From positions 842,501-906,500 of the forward strand of contig JAJHTX010000007.1 in assembly GCA_032164295.1 (NCBI GenBank): a stretch of DNA of 64,000 bases, written 5' to 3'. The position numbers and the translations under genes were made by a program. Below the pieces are notes generated by a model. It saw nothing but the letters and a program-made list of their open reading frames with translations, was not told the origin of the DNA and ran no database searches. This DNA comes from Inonotus obliquus (Eukaryota > Basidiomycota > Agaricomycetes > Hymenochaetales > Hymenochaetaceae). Every line of letters starts with the position of its first letter. Position 1 is the first letter of the stretch. This document shows, piece after piece, positions 9,898-21,843 of the stretch.

Positions 9898-12861
9898 TCA
9901 TGGTCTAATTGTGGACAAATGCGAAAACTCACCACTTTCCAGTGACGCGGGGTTAGCCAATTCTGGAGGTTCTAGAACTTGTATCCCTTTTGCTTCGTCC
10001 TGCAACTGAAGCCGTTGTGTTTCTGAATGCCCAGCTCTCGAAATTTTTCTGAGTTGCCTGATGCTCCAAGGCGCGTTGATGAAATTCGCCGCATCTACGG
10101 GTGATTCATGATTCCCGAACCCAAGGTTTTTTACGAACTCTTCCAGATTCTCAGCATTGACACCGGTGGGATATGCTCTCGGTCTGTATTTGCGCTTTTT
10201 GGCCGCTGCTAGATGTTGCCTGATGGTCTTCACAGGTAGGGAGGATCGGGAAATTGACCAGTGAACGTGCCCTAGAGCGATGTCAGGCCTTGTTCAAGTT
10301 GTTTTCACAAGTAACTTACACGGCTTCCGTGAGAGGAACACTGCTTCTGGTCCTTCAGCACGTGCTCCACCGAGGTAACTTCTTGCTGTTATATCCAATT
10401 GGACGATGGGCTTGTCCGGATCCGTCTTAACCATCGGAATCTCCTCATCCTCGGGCTCTTTCTCGCGAGTTTCATCTACTGGTTGAATCCAGATGTGCAT
10501 GTTACCAGTCCCTTCACGTGTCTCTGCGAGACAAGTTACAGTCTGGCGGAAATCTTGTGTAAGGGATTTGATTGTAACAGCATACGTCGGCAAAGCTCAC
10601 CTCTCCAGGAAAACATTCAACGATCTCCGCCGCGACCACTTCCAGCATGTTGATGCACTTGTTGAAAATGCGCCAACCTAGTTCCGTCCCTGAAGTGTGT
10701 GATGGATTTACATTCCCATGGACCTTCTTATACCTGTAGTCACCGAACAACCGATTATCGAGCTCCTCCAATGGCACATACTGGAAGCCGAACACTCTGG
10801 CTGTGTTATGGTACGCAAGAAAGATACCATCCATACCGCCGATCCGGACTTGGAAGCTGAAAGCGGTTGAATTAGACGAGTACTGAGAAGGCCGAAAAGA
10901 CATTGAACGAATAATACCTGTACTTCAGGAAGGCAGATCGAATCAAATCATAATATTCTCTATCGAAGCTATTCAGGATACCATGCTGAGATTTGATCAG
11001 GTAACCCGAATTTTCCTGACGCAATTGAACGTCTATATTTCATCACAAGGAGCGGTTGTCAACATACCTCGAAGTTCAGATTGTCCAAACGCAATGGTAA
11101 AGCCGCACGTGTTTTGATATCGAAGACGCCCGATCCTGGAAGTCGCGGATCGACACAATCAAGTTGAGAACGCAAGACGAAGAACTCTGACTATGCAAGG
11201 GAGTCAGAACGTATAACATTTGGAAAGTCTGGTAGCCTGACTTGTGAGTACCTGTACGCCTGTTGTTGGATCTCGAACGCATTCTCAGGACTCCTCGACT
11301 GGAGTAGTTTATTGAATTCATTTTCTGGTAAAGTAAAGAAGTTTTCCAGCATCGTACCCTGTGAGAACAATGAGCGGTACGAACAATGTCGGAAGCAAAT
11401 CCAACTTACCATCCATAAGAGAATATTCAATTGCCCATCGTCGTTATCTGTACTGTCCGAATCAATCAGATAAACACCTTCTTGGTGATTGAATAATACG
11501 GCAGATGGCATGCGCTGTGCTGGAGTGAATCTTCGCCTCTGTTATTGGGCGTAAGATGAGGACTCAGAAAACGTGGGGGGAGTTGTACATACTTCACTCA
11601 AGAAAGGTTCGGGTAGCGAGTCAAGGTTGACCTCACGGTCTTGTGAAAGAAGAAAGTAGATGTGACAGAGAAGTCCGGAGAGAGACGAGGTTGAGCCTGC
11701 GAATCGTTTTCCATGCGAAATAGCAAGGTTGCGCATCACCTACGTTTCCCTTTGTAAGTGATATAAAGTTGATAAGAGCGACATCAAAATTACCGTATCC
11801 CTCGAACTACGAACAAAGGGTGTCAAACGCTCAAAAGCGAAGTCTTTAATGTCTGGGACGTTCTGAATGTATGGTGTGAAGTTATACACTCGTGATCGAG
11901 GGTCTTGCAGCCAATGAACACCGGGACTACGTAACCGTTTTGAGAACCGGATTTATTGAGAAGAGTTTTGACTCACTTGAAAAGCACTCTCTCTAGACCA
12001 TGTGCTAGAGTAGCGATAGGAACCTTGCCCTCTGGTGGTACGATTTCTTTAAAGAATCCGAGTCAAGACACGAATATACGGTATCTACAATCCGTACCTT
12101 CCAGTACATCTCCACTTGAATTTCTGAGGATCCCTTCTATTCTTCGATTGTATGATCGAGAGTCCACAGTGTCATGCTTCTTGAAAGTAATATCTTCCGT
12201 CGTTGGCTTAAGTGCTGTGTTGTCACTTCAGTACAATTTCCTTTCACAAGCTAGAGTAGAAGCATCGATACGTACTGTCTTCCCCCCACTCCTCCCGCCA
12301 TGATTCTGGTTTCAGACCAGTAGATCCTTCCACCTCGAGCGCATTACTCATAAGCTCATGAAGCGTCACAATGTCCCTCTCGAATTTTCTGGTGGTGGTC
12401 TTTCCGGTACCTAGTTTGCCTGAGAATAGCTACCGCATTGATAGGGAGGCTCGCAAGAGAACGGATGTATGCTTACCACTTGGTGATTTCTGCTTTTGTA
12501 ATTTGAGCGACTTTCGCAGTCCTCTGACCGAGGAGTATTTTACCGGGAGTGGTCTTGCCTGCCAGCGTTCTGCCTTTTTCTTCCTTCCCATGCTAAAGTG
12601 ACTGCTTTCTCCTCTCCCTCCATCTGTAACTGATTTTGCATCCTTGTGTTTTCCAGACTGTATGAGCTGAAGAAATGAAGATTCCTCCTTTTTACTTTGC
12701 GATGGTTCTGATTCTGAGCTGTGCGCCTGTTTCTCCGCTGTCGACTCGGTCGACAAGTGACGAAGCAAGTAGCTATAGCTGAGAGTTGGACGAATGGAGG
12801 ATACCGGGCGATTTAGCAGCAAGAACCGAAAGGCATAGCCTGACGAGGAAGATGGGAGCAT
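9898..12861 (-). CDS. PET127: PET127-like mitochondrial RNA-processing protein
   Basis: Family features seen across several exons on the minus strand include GVHWLQDPRSRVYNF-type residues followed by TPYIQNVPDIKDFAFERL near 11800-11930, and GGMDGIFLAYHNTARVFGFQYVPLEELD near 10750-10860. A basic C-terminal part is at 9898-10233. The chosen ATG (12861) opens a peptide rich in Ser, Arg and Leu and poor in acids, as expected for a mitochondrial targeting sequence. Yeast Pet127p acts in mitochondrial RNA 5'-end processing and turnover. The C-terminus is uncertain: the frame stops at 9898, or, if an intron with GTGAGT near 9930 is used, at 9888. A longer upstream open frame to 12999 lacks an ATG-supported start. 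The exon-intron structure is inferred. Confidence 0.75.
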
Positions 12862-13026
12862 GACACAAGTTTGGTAGCGGAAGAAAATATGCAATAAGAT
12901 ACTTTCGAAGGCGTCGACAAAAGTGCCTTTTATGGAAGGATAAGATCGGCGCCTAATGTACGCGCCACCAACGAACGGTACAATGTTCCTAGCACACAAG
13001 CAGCTAACTACTATTAGGCCCTATCA

Positions 13027-13377
13027 TCATCTACGTTTAGCCATTTGCAAGGTGAGATTGTCAATGTACATCTGCAATGTTGCGTTTCCTGACGCCAATT
13101 TCTCAATATCACTGCGTGTAGACTGTACTTTCGCCTGCAGAGCTAGACGAGTTTTGAGTCGCGTAAAGAGGCCTCATCGAGCTTCAGCTTACCCTTCAGG
13201 TCTTCTTGCGCTGCAGTGAGCTCTCTGGCCACAGGGTCAGCATATGCATTGTAAATGGGAGAGCATTTCAATACGCATTACTCACTTTATCGTCTGCTCT
13301 TTCTTTATAGCATCTTTAACAATATCGCCGGAAGATGAGCTCTCTAGTGCTCCCCATGCAGCGGATTCGTCGAACAT
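13027..13377 (-). CDS. SCOC-like short coiled-coil protein (79 residues)
   Basis: Three small exons can be joined on the minus strand. ATG at 13377 opens MFDESAAWGALESSSSGD, then comes an exon reading ELTAAQEDLK, then LQAKVQSTRSDIEKLASGN followed by TLQMYIDNLTLQMAKRR and a stop at 13027-13029. Both introns are GT-AG and about 50-65 bases. The heptad pattern and the C-terminal LQ-YI-NL stretch are typical of the short coiled-coil (SCOC) family, whose animal members bind Arl GTPases and act at the Golgi and in autophagy. The function here is inferred from that family. No single frame is long enough to notice. It shares a 171-base divergent promoter with RPN13. Confidence 0.7.
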
Positions 13378-13548
13378 GAGTGCTAGAATGAGTTGCAGAG
13401 TGAATGAGAAGTGGCTGGTCGTCGTATTACTCGTAACGTGAATGCCACCTGCATGTGACCCACTGCCAAATCGGGAGTATACACTGACGCGTACGCGTTG
13501 CCGCCTTCGTGTCTGCAGCTTACTCCTACCGCCACAACAATCTTCGTC
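13378..13548. promoter_or_regulatory. Divergent promoter between the SCOC-like gene and RPN13
   Basis: Only 171 bases separate two start codons pointing away from each other, so both promoters must lie here or inside the genes. I see no clear TATA box. The sequence is GC-richer than other gaps. Confidence 0.5.
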
Positions 13549-14684
13549 ATGGCATCTGGACCCATTCTTGCTTTTAAAGCAGGGCGCTACGAGCGCCGTG
13601 CTGGTACCAACTTCCTTGATGCAGTGCCAACCAAAGGCGCTATATCCATGCACAGTGATGACGGTCTACTTCACTTTCAGTGGAAGAACCGGGAAACTAA
13701 TGAAATACAAGAGGTACGTCCATGTTCCTCATTTGCTGATCTGCTCTCACATCTTTTCAGGATCTGATTCTTTTCTCTCAAGATGCCTCATTCTCTAAGG
13801 TTACGGAAGCTCCGGGCGGTAGGACTTATGTCCTGAAGTTCATGTCCTCCAACGAAAAGCATTTCGTACGCACCTCTATTTTGCTTAGAAACGAAGGGTG
13901 TTCATGCAAAGTTATACTAGTTTTGGTTTCAGGTTGCTTGCCCATGTCTTTTTCTATCGTGATTGTGAACTCAAGTTGAACTCAAGGATGCATCCTCTGC
14001 TCGCGACGACGAGTTTGCTAGCAATGTGAATGCTCTCCTAGAAGACCCAGAGCAACCATTGACCTGGAACACGGCTTCAGCAAGCATCTCCGCACCTCAT
14101 GCATCATCTTCCCGCCAAGTGTCCGTGTCTGAAACAATGTTGACCTTCATTGTTTCCTGATGAGTTATTTTAGGGCTTCATCAGGTTTCCCGCAATTGGA
14201 TGTGGACCAGTTGGCACAGCTGCGTCAGCTTGTAACTACTATGGCATCAGAGCCCGCCCCTACACAGCCCAGTAAGTACCTTTGATCACTTACTGGTGAT
14301 ATCCCACTTACTGATTTAGTTGAAGCTGTATCTCTTAGAGATATATTAACGGTGGAGAATCTTGGGCCGTTGTTCACAAATCATCCTGATCTTATTCCTG
14401 CTCTTTTCCCACATTTGCCTGCCGATTTGCCCGTACCACCTTCCGCAGAGGTCCTGCAGCAGATTATCGCAAGCCCCCAATTTCAGTCCGCGGTGAGGAA
14501 TTTTGATCAGGCGCTTCATACGGGTCTGTTAGGTGGACTCGTCCGTAGTCTCGGGCTGCCCGAAGAAGCTGGGACGGGGGTTGAGCCATTCTTACGTGCC
14601 ATACAAGATCAAGCACGTAGAGGAGGCAACAGCAACAGAGAATCGGGTCCCAGCAACCAGGACCAGATGGATACAGATGAGTAG
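13549..14684 (+). CDS. RPN13: Proteasomal ubiquitin receptor Rpn13/ADRM1
   Basis: The N-terminal Pru domain reads ILAFKAGRYERRAGTNF, then SDDGLLHFQWKNRETNE, DLILFSQDASF and TYVLKFMSSNEKHF. The expected FFWxQ strand is supplied by an inferred 12-base exon at 13921-13932 (FWFQ), followed by DASSARDDEFASNVNALL. After a flexible linker, the C-terminal DEUBAD domain starts around VSLRDILTVENLGPLF and continues through HLPADLPVPPSAEVLQ to an acidic tail ending MDTDE. Rpn13 docks on Rpn2 in the 19S base through Pru, binds ubiquitin, and recruits and activates Uch37/UCHL5 through DEUBAD. Both halves are present. Exons: 13549-13713, 13761-13865, 13921-13932, 13987 to about 14120, then two further exons. 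The RAD50 start lies 94 bases downstream on the same strand. Confidence 0.92.
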
Positions 14685-14778
14685 TTAGAGATGTAGATTA
14701 TGTAATACAAACGCGTCGCGTTATGTTTTCGTCACGCGTCGTAACTGAGTCACCATCATCTTTGTGCCAGCGACAACC

Positions 14779-17700
14779 ATGGCGTCGCTCAATAAGCTCG
14801 CTATACGAGGCATCCGCTCCTTTGATGACAAAAACATCGCGGTGATTGAGTTCTTCTCCCCAGTCACAGTCATTGTCGGCCATAACGGCTCAGGGAAGAC
14901 GGTGAACAAAGCCATCATTTCGCTCTGACATAGGCAGGCGTGACTAAACGAACTTTCAGACCATCATCGAGTGCCTCAAGTATGCAACAACCGGTGATCA
15001 GCCTCCTAATTCTCGAGGGGGTGCTTTCGTTCACGACCCGAAGATGGCAAATGAGAAGGAAGTCAAGGCACAGGTCAAGCTCAGATTTGTGGCAGCTAAC
15101 GGGCAACGGATGCTTGCTGTCCGAAATCTGTCTGTCACCATGAAGAAAACGGCGGGGCTGACTATGAAGACATTAGAAAGCATTCTTTCGCTTGCGGATG
15201 GAAACACCAATGGGAAGGTGTGTGCTTCATCTCGAACATTCTGAATTGAGGCTTATGTCCCGTCAGCGAGCAACAATCTCTACGAAATGTGCTGAGATCG
15301 ACGCAGAGATACCAAATCTCTTGGGTGTGTCCAAAGCCGTCCTCGAAAATGTCATCTTTTGTCATCAAGAAGACTCGTACTGGCCATTAGCGGAACCAGC
15401 TGCATTGAAGAAGAAGTTCGACGATATCTTTGAAGCCACGAAGTAAGTTTCTAGTCTAGTCCTTCGTTAGGAAGAGATATAGCCATTAATCTCATCGCCA
15501 CGCTTCGAAGATACACGAAGGCACTTGATTCTATCAAGGCCTTGCGGAAGGAGCGAGTGGCGGAACTAAAGGTTGACAAAGAAAGGCTCGAGTCGCTAGC
15601 GAGGGAGAAGGCCCACGCGGACAAGCTCAAAGCCCGCGTCAACGAGTTGCAATCTTCCATCGCTGTAAAAGAACTGCGACATGAGAAGTTACGATCGGAA
15701 TGTGACCAACTCATAGCTGCAAATAAACGTTTCTACGAGTCCGCGACCAAGTTTCGTGAGAAGTACATTGAGATTGAGCACTTGCAGAACGACGTCGAGC
15801 GATACACAAAGGATCTTGAGGACGCGCTGGAGCATGTGAAGGAAATGTCCGGTTCGTATGCACTAGTTCCGACCCAAGAAGGAACAGGACATTGATGGAT
15901 AGACAGAATCGGATGACCAGCTGGCGGAACGTCGTCGAAATTTTGACAGATACAAGAGGGAGGCGGAACAAAAGCTATTGCGCGAGGAGAGGAAACTTCA
16001 AGACGTGCTTGAGGATCTTGAGAACGCACGGGCGAGCCTGATGTCGCTTCGCCAAGAACGTGGAGGGCTCGAAGCGGAAAAAAAGGTGCGCAGGAGCACT
16101 GACTGAGAATATCGTTCTTGACACAGTTCGTGTAGAAACACGAACAAGATGTCGAAGAGCGTGATAAAGAGATACAGCGCATTGCGGAGCAATTTCATTT
16201 CCAAGGCTATGATCATCCTCCTTACGAAAGGGATCAACTTCTGTCCTTCAAATCTCAATTGGATGAATTGTCAAAGCGGTCCATAACCGCCCTGGAGAAA
16301 GTTCAGGTGCGACAATAATTCGGCGTATACGGCTTGAATTTCCCTTACTCTCCATATCTTAATTATTCCAGAGCGAAGCTGCTGCTGCTCATGCCGCTTT
16401 CAAAGATAAACAAGCCGAGTTACATACTGAGCATAGGCTTCTAGAGCAGGAACGGTCTAATTTGCACGAACAAATTGTAAGCTTCCTGTTGCTACTGTCT
16501 TGTTTGTCAGGGCGTTAACCGAGAAGCTGTCAGACATCGTTACAAAAATCTATAGGCACTTCAGAATCTATGCTTATTTCTGGTCAATCTTTGCCTCGTG
16601 AACTTTCAAGCGTCCAAGCAGATATGGAAGAAAAAGCTACTCGCATCGAGGGCATCAAAACAGAGATCAAGAACGCCAATTACGAAGCAAAGATCCAAGA
16701 AACGACGAATAGGATTCGAGCTTTGGAAGAACAGCGTGAAAGTATGAATCAGGAGTTGAAAAACCTGAGTCTTCAAGCCGATGCGAGAGCCAAATTGGAC
16801 CTTCAGCGAGCAGACTTGAAGAAGAAGACGCAAGATATGAAGGACATTGTGGACATCAATAATGCAAAATTCCGAAAGCTGATCGGCCTTGATATACGGG
16901 CAGAAAACATGGAACAAGATGTGAACAGGGTACTAAGGTGCGCAAAATTCAGCTATCTACAAGATCATCGTGCCAATTAGACGTCAAGTCAAAAGGATCG
17001 CGAAGCCGAAGAAGCGGAGAAAGAGTTCAATGATGCCAATTCCACTCATAGTCATCTTGAGTCAACTCTTTCGAGTATCACAATGCAATTAAGCCAAAAG
17101 AACGAAGAACTGAAAGGTTTGTGACACTCCTACGCCAGAGTTTGTGCTCATGAATTAGTAGATCTCGAAAGGAAGATCGACGTAGGGCTTGAAGGGCATG
17201 AATCCGCCCAAGCCGGTATTGATGAAGCGGAAGACGAAATTGAGCATCGTCGTTTGTCAGTGCATTAGTAATGGGCGAAAGGCCTGCTCTGACATTACAT
17301 GTAGGAATCTCGCCGGTGTAGAAGGGACGAAGAAGGTATATGAGATGCTTCTCAAGAGCGGAAAGACTCTCAAGAAATGCACGGCCTGCAATCGTGCGCT
17401 GAAGGATCATGAGATGGAAGGTTTCGGAAAACACGTACGTTAATGCCTGAGTGCATATCCAAGTGGGCTTCGCCATGTTGAAAACTGTTATTTAGCTAGA
17501 AGACCAGATAAGTAGACTAACGCCGGAAAACGAAGCGGACTTACGTCGAGAAACGAAAGATTGGGAAGCCCGGCTTAAAGATCTCCAAGCTCTTCTACAA
17601 TCGGAGGTGACGCGCGACACGTTAAAGAGTCGGGTTATTCCACAGCTTGAGATTCGCCTCGAAGAAACACAAAAGCAGTTTACGACAGCTCGGGAAGCCA

Positions 17701-19907
17701 AGGAATCTGTAAGCCGGTTTCTTCCCGCTCAATGTGCTTGGGCTAAAGATTCTTCAGACCCAAGAGAGGCTTGAGAGATCCCGGCAGGAGCTGAAAGAGC
17801 TTCAGAGTCTAAAGCAGCAGGCATCGCTTGTGTCAAGTCTGAAAGCGTCCTCGGAACGCCTTCAGGGTGAGATTCTTCGGTTGGAAGAAAGCTTGTCTGG
17901 AACCGGTTCAGTCAAAACAGCAGATGACGTGCAGGAAGAGCTTGCAGATCTTGGAGCACAGATGTACGTCAACGTCAACACCTCTAAAGCTTTCCAATAA
18001 ACTCTAATATTTGTGCCTGGTTTCTCTGCGCACAGTCGGAAGCTCGAAAGAGAGAGAACGGCAATACAAAACGATCGGGAGCAGCAGATCAACCGACTGA
18101 GAAGACAGGAGGACGAATTGAATGCCATTAAACTTCATGAAAGCGGGCTTCGGCACAAGGTACAAGAACACAGCGCACTCGAAGGAAAGATAGCTTCCAT
18201 GCGGCAGGAGGTGAAAGAAAGTACTGAACATTTGAAGGTTCGTTTCTTAGGAGCCCTATAGGAGTCGAGTTAATTCACAAATCTTTCATCGTTTAAGGCT
18301 CTGGACGAGAAGATCAAGACGGCGCTTCAACCTCTTGAACGATTGCAACGCGAGTATGCCCTCTCCAAGGAAGAATCCGATGCCAAAGTCAAGAAGGCCC
18401 AGGAGCAATGTGAGCAAGTTCGCAGAAACTCGGATGCTCTCGCAAGAGCGAATAAGGATATCGAGGCGTAAGCTTAAGTTCCGATGTACTCGTATTCACT
18501 GATAACTTTGTCGTCACCATAGTTATGTTCGCAATAGGCGCGCTCGCGAGCTTCAGCGCTGCGAGGAGAATATAGAAGCTTGCGAAGGGAGTATCAAGGA
18601 TTATGATTCCTCAATCGAAGAAATTCGCAAGAACAAGGCCGAACTGGAGAAGCAGATCCACGAAAGTGATAGCTTCCTCGCCAATCTCAGAGATAACGAA
18701 CGAATCAGAAAGTTGAGAAGAAGTATCGTGGAGAACAAAGCAAAGATTGATGCGTTCGATATGGAGGAGGCTGCGAAGGCCCGAAGGCAATTTGACGAAA
18801 AGTACGCTGCAGAGAAGAAACGGGAAGGAGATATGGAAGCAGAGGTTTCTTTATTCTAGCTCTTAAGGGCTGAACTATCGCCTGACAAACTTCTTCTAGT
18901 ACTCACGCTTGGGTGGAGAGCTTAGTTCTCTAAAAGATCAACTAAGAACACAAGAGAAGGACTTGAGCGAGTTTAAGGAAGTGCATAAGCGTTACACGGG
19001 TCAGCTGATCAAGGTCAAGGTATGTTGTGAGATATGACGGAAGTCTTACTTCATCTCACCAATCCAAGATGTCAGACATGGCGAACAATGATCTAGAAAA
19101 GTATGCGAAGGCCTTAGACAAGTAAGCAAGCTGGTACACGATAATTCGCCAGTATTAAACAGCCTTCTACAGTGCTATAATGAAATATCATAGCCTGAAG
19201 ATGGAGGAGGTTAATGATACTATGCGTCATCTCTGGAATAAAACATACCAAGGAACGGGTGCGTGACGAGAGTATTAGTCAGGAGCGAACTACTCACCAA
19301 GGACCTCTGAAGATATTGATGGCATTAAGATTCGATCCGATGTGGAAGGAGGGGCGTCAAAGCGCTCTTACAACTATCGGGTGAGGTTCCTCTAGTGCGC
19401 CGCTCTTTCGCCGTCTAACGCACGCTACCGGAAGGTTGTTATGACAAAAGACCAGGTCGAAATGGACATGCGCGGAAGATGTTCGGCTGGTCAAAAGATG
19501 CTTGCGTCCATTATCATTCGCCTCGCACTTTCAGACTCATTCGGACAGAACTGCGGCATTCTTGCGTTAGATGAGCCAACTAATGCGCTTGACGTTGAAA
19601 ATATCGATGCATTGGCTGCAAGTCTCGTCGAGTGAGTCATGCACTTCTCTATGTCTTCAAAGACGTATTAAGGGAACTTTCTCGGGACAGTATTATCAAC
19701 GAACGGAAAAACCACGCAAACTTCCAATTGATAATTATCACTCATGACGAGAACTTCTTGCGAAAGCTCGGGCAAGCGAACGTTATGGAGTACTACTGGT
19801 GAGTTATCAATACAGTGACGCAATCAACGAATCATTCTGATTGGACCAGGCGAGTTTCTCGAGACTCAAGGCAGAAATCCGTCATTGAAAGGCAGCGAGT
19901 CGGGTGA
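14779..19907 (+). CDS. RAD50: DNA repair ATPase Rad50
   Basis: The start [15 protein letters not shown] leads into the Walker A motif [16 protein letters not shown], split by an intron. [13 protein letters not shown] is the Rad50 Q-loop region. Long heptad coiled coils follow over about ten exons. The zinc-hook Cys-x2-Cys ([10 protein letters not shown]) is at about 17370-17400, mid-protein. A second coiled coil precedes the C-terminal ATPase lobe with the signature [12 protein letters not shown] and Walker B/D-loop [11 protein letters not shown], then [11 protein letters not shown]. The stop is at 19905-19907. Rad50 forms the MRN complex with Mre11 and Nbs1/Xrs2 at double-strand breaks and telomeres. 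The gene has many introns of 50-60 bases. I saw no frameshift, and all catalytic motifs are intact. Confidence 0.95.
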
Positions 19908-20813
19908 TTGCGATCTCATTCGTCCGTTACGATGCCCAGTACAGTTGTATCATTAGATCTACCAAGGGTGCAATTCAAAATTCGAAGATGTGTTTCCATC
20001 ATATAAACTCGTTATGGATCGAATTCCTTGCTGACAAGCAATGAGGAGAACAGTTTCCGTTGACTCATATGACGCAAAACACCATCAACTTCCAGTTCCG
20101 GCGGAGGACACTACATTGCGGCTAATATTCGTTACTCTAGGCAGAATTCTCGCGTCATTGGAGCTGCTTCGGAAGAACTCTTAGGTTGGTACGCGAAGCA
20201 CAGGAAGGTATCTTCCTTTGGAGACACCCGAGCTAACCAAATATAGCTTGCAGCTTAATTCTACATCAAGCAGCCGAAAAGGTAAGAAAGACTATGCACT
20301 GTCCATTAGATCTTTCACGAATGTCCAAATGTTCCCTTTCTGAGCCGAATTCAAAACGAGCTTTCGCCCTTGTCCAGCATTAACTGTTAACTCAACGTCA
20401 GTACGTGAGCAATCGATTAACTGAAAACCCGTTGTAGGAACCTCGGAAGCAAAAAAACTAGCATCATCCAGACGGAGTTCTTCGTTGCGCGGCCAATGTC
20501 AAGAATTCTCTGGCACGGTGAATATAGGCCAAGGACAAGAAGCAACAGGATAGACATTGGAATTCGCGCTGCAGCCTTGTCGGTTCTATCTCGCTAATCG
20601 GATGTTACCTGCATGAAGCACTTGATGCGCCTTTGGACTCCGGTCACTACTAAAGCGTACGCGCAACTGATGCCAAGGTCAGTGCTAGTCTGTCAATTGT
20701 TACCCCACTCAAGAATCATGCCGAAATTTGTTCGATACTTTCCATGCAAGAGATCGGAGAGTATTAAATAAACCTAATTAGGTGCGGAGACCATCCCTTA
20801 TAACCTCGTTTCA
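19908..20813. other. Gap between RAD50 and the enoyl-CoA hydratase gene
   Basis: About 900 bases, unusually long for this gene-dense part. The plus strand shows no open frame. The minus strand has one stretch with coding character (see the separate entry at 20292-20570). Confidence 0.4.
20292..20570 (-). pseudogene. Possible gene relic or unmodelled exon, family unknown
   Basis: One minus-strand frame from about 20570 to a stop at 20292-20294 has protein-like composition on both sides of a single internal TGA (20499-20501). Before the stop it reads VYPVASCPWPIFTVPE, after it NEELRLDDASFFASEVPTTG and VELTVNAGQGRKLVLNSAQK. I do not recognise the family. It could be a pseudogene with one nonsense mutation, or two exons of a small gene whose intron I failed to place. 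There is no ATG at a sensible position in the same frame. Confidence 0.25.
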
Positions 20814-21843
20814 TCAAGCACGGACCCTCTCAAAATAGGCAGCCATGGCCTGCTTCGCATCGTCCAGACATGCCGCAAAGTGAAGGAGACGCTCGAATGC
20901 GAGACCTGCCTGCAATGTCGTTTCCTGGGCTGTATCACAAGAATGAGTCGAATCCTCCCCGTACTGCTTGTTCGAGCGCCCACCTTGGTTTACTGCCTCC
21001 TTTGCCATCGCTACGGCTGGGCGAGAGTAACTCGCAATTTGCTGGGCTGAAAAGGACAGTGAGTACAAGTCCCATATTCTAGCATTTTACCTCACCTATT
21101 CTGACGGTCTCTGAGACGATTTGGTCGTCCGGGAAAACTCTAGCAACAAGACCAGCCCTTTCAGCATCTTGTGCGCTCATAGGTTCGCATGTCAGGATCA
21201 TCTCCATCGCCTACGTTCACCGGGCATTCGCGTTATTTTCAAGTAATATTAAGGTACTCCTTGGTATACCTTAGCTTTTCCGATGGCTCTGATAAGGCGC
21301 TGTGTCCCTCCCGCTCCAGGAACGAGACTCACTGCGACTTCAGGTTGACTGAATGTCGCAGAAGACGCGGCGTAGATGATATCACACATCATTGCAACCT
21401 CGCATCCTCCGCCTCTCTATCAACTCTTGTGAGTTCATCACCCTTGAACTGTAATCCGCTAGCTCACAGCTTTGCCGTTCACTGCCGCAATGATCGGCTT
21501 CCTTGTATTGCCTATTGTATCATTGACGTTCTTGAATGGTTTCTGCAAAAAAGCATCAACGATATTCAGTTCCCTGAGTTCCGTAACGTCGGCTCCACCT
21601 ATATTTTATTGCCGCTTATATGAGCACGGCGCTGATCATTTCTATTTTTGCCTTCGACATACCGCAGAATGACTTTCCATTTCCCGTCAAAACTATCGCG
21701 CCGACCTCGGGGTTGTTATCAAAGGCCTTAAAAGCGAGGATCAACTCATCAATGAGTGCCTTTGACATGGCATTGGCCACTTCGGGCCTGTTCAGCGTAA
21801 TCAAGCCGACATTTTGAACTGTCGAGGCGAGCACGAGGGACAT
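20814..21843 (-). CDS. Enoyl-CoA hydratase/isomerase (crotonase) family enzyme
   Basis: The protein starts [20 protein letters not shown] at ATG 21843 and reads on through [31 protein letters not shown] and [11 protein letters not shown] to [12 protein letters not shown]. The active-site region [15 protein letters not shown], followed by [19 protein letters not shown], holds both glutamates that correspond to the hydratase catalytic pair, and the oxyanion-hole glycines. The C-terminal helices ([13 protein letters not shown], then [13 protein letters not shown]) complete a crotonase fold. The expected role is hydration of 2-enoyl-CoA in beta-oxidation. No mitochondrial presequence or C-terminal peroxisomal SKL is evident (the end is FERVRA), so location is open. 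At least five exons. Confidence 0.88.

Noticed and set aside
13282..13653. Long minus-strand frame over the SCOC-like and RPN13 starts
   Set aside because: The left part is the true first exon of the SCOC-like gene, but the extension runs antisense through the RPN13 Pru domain and is a shadow.
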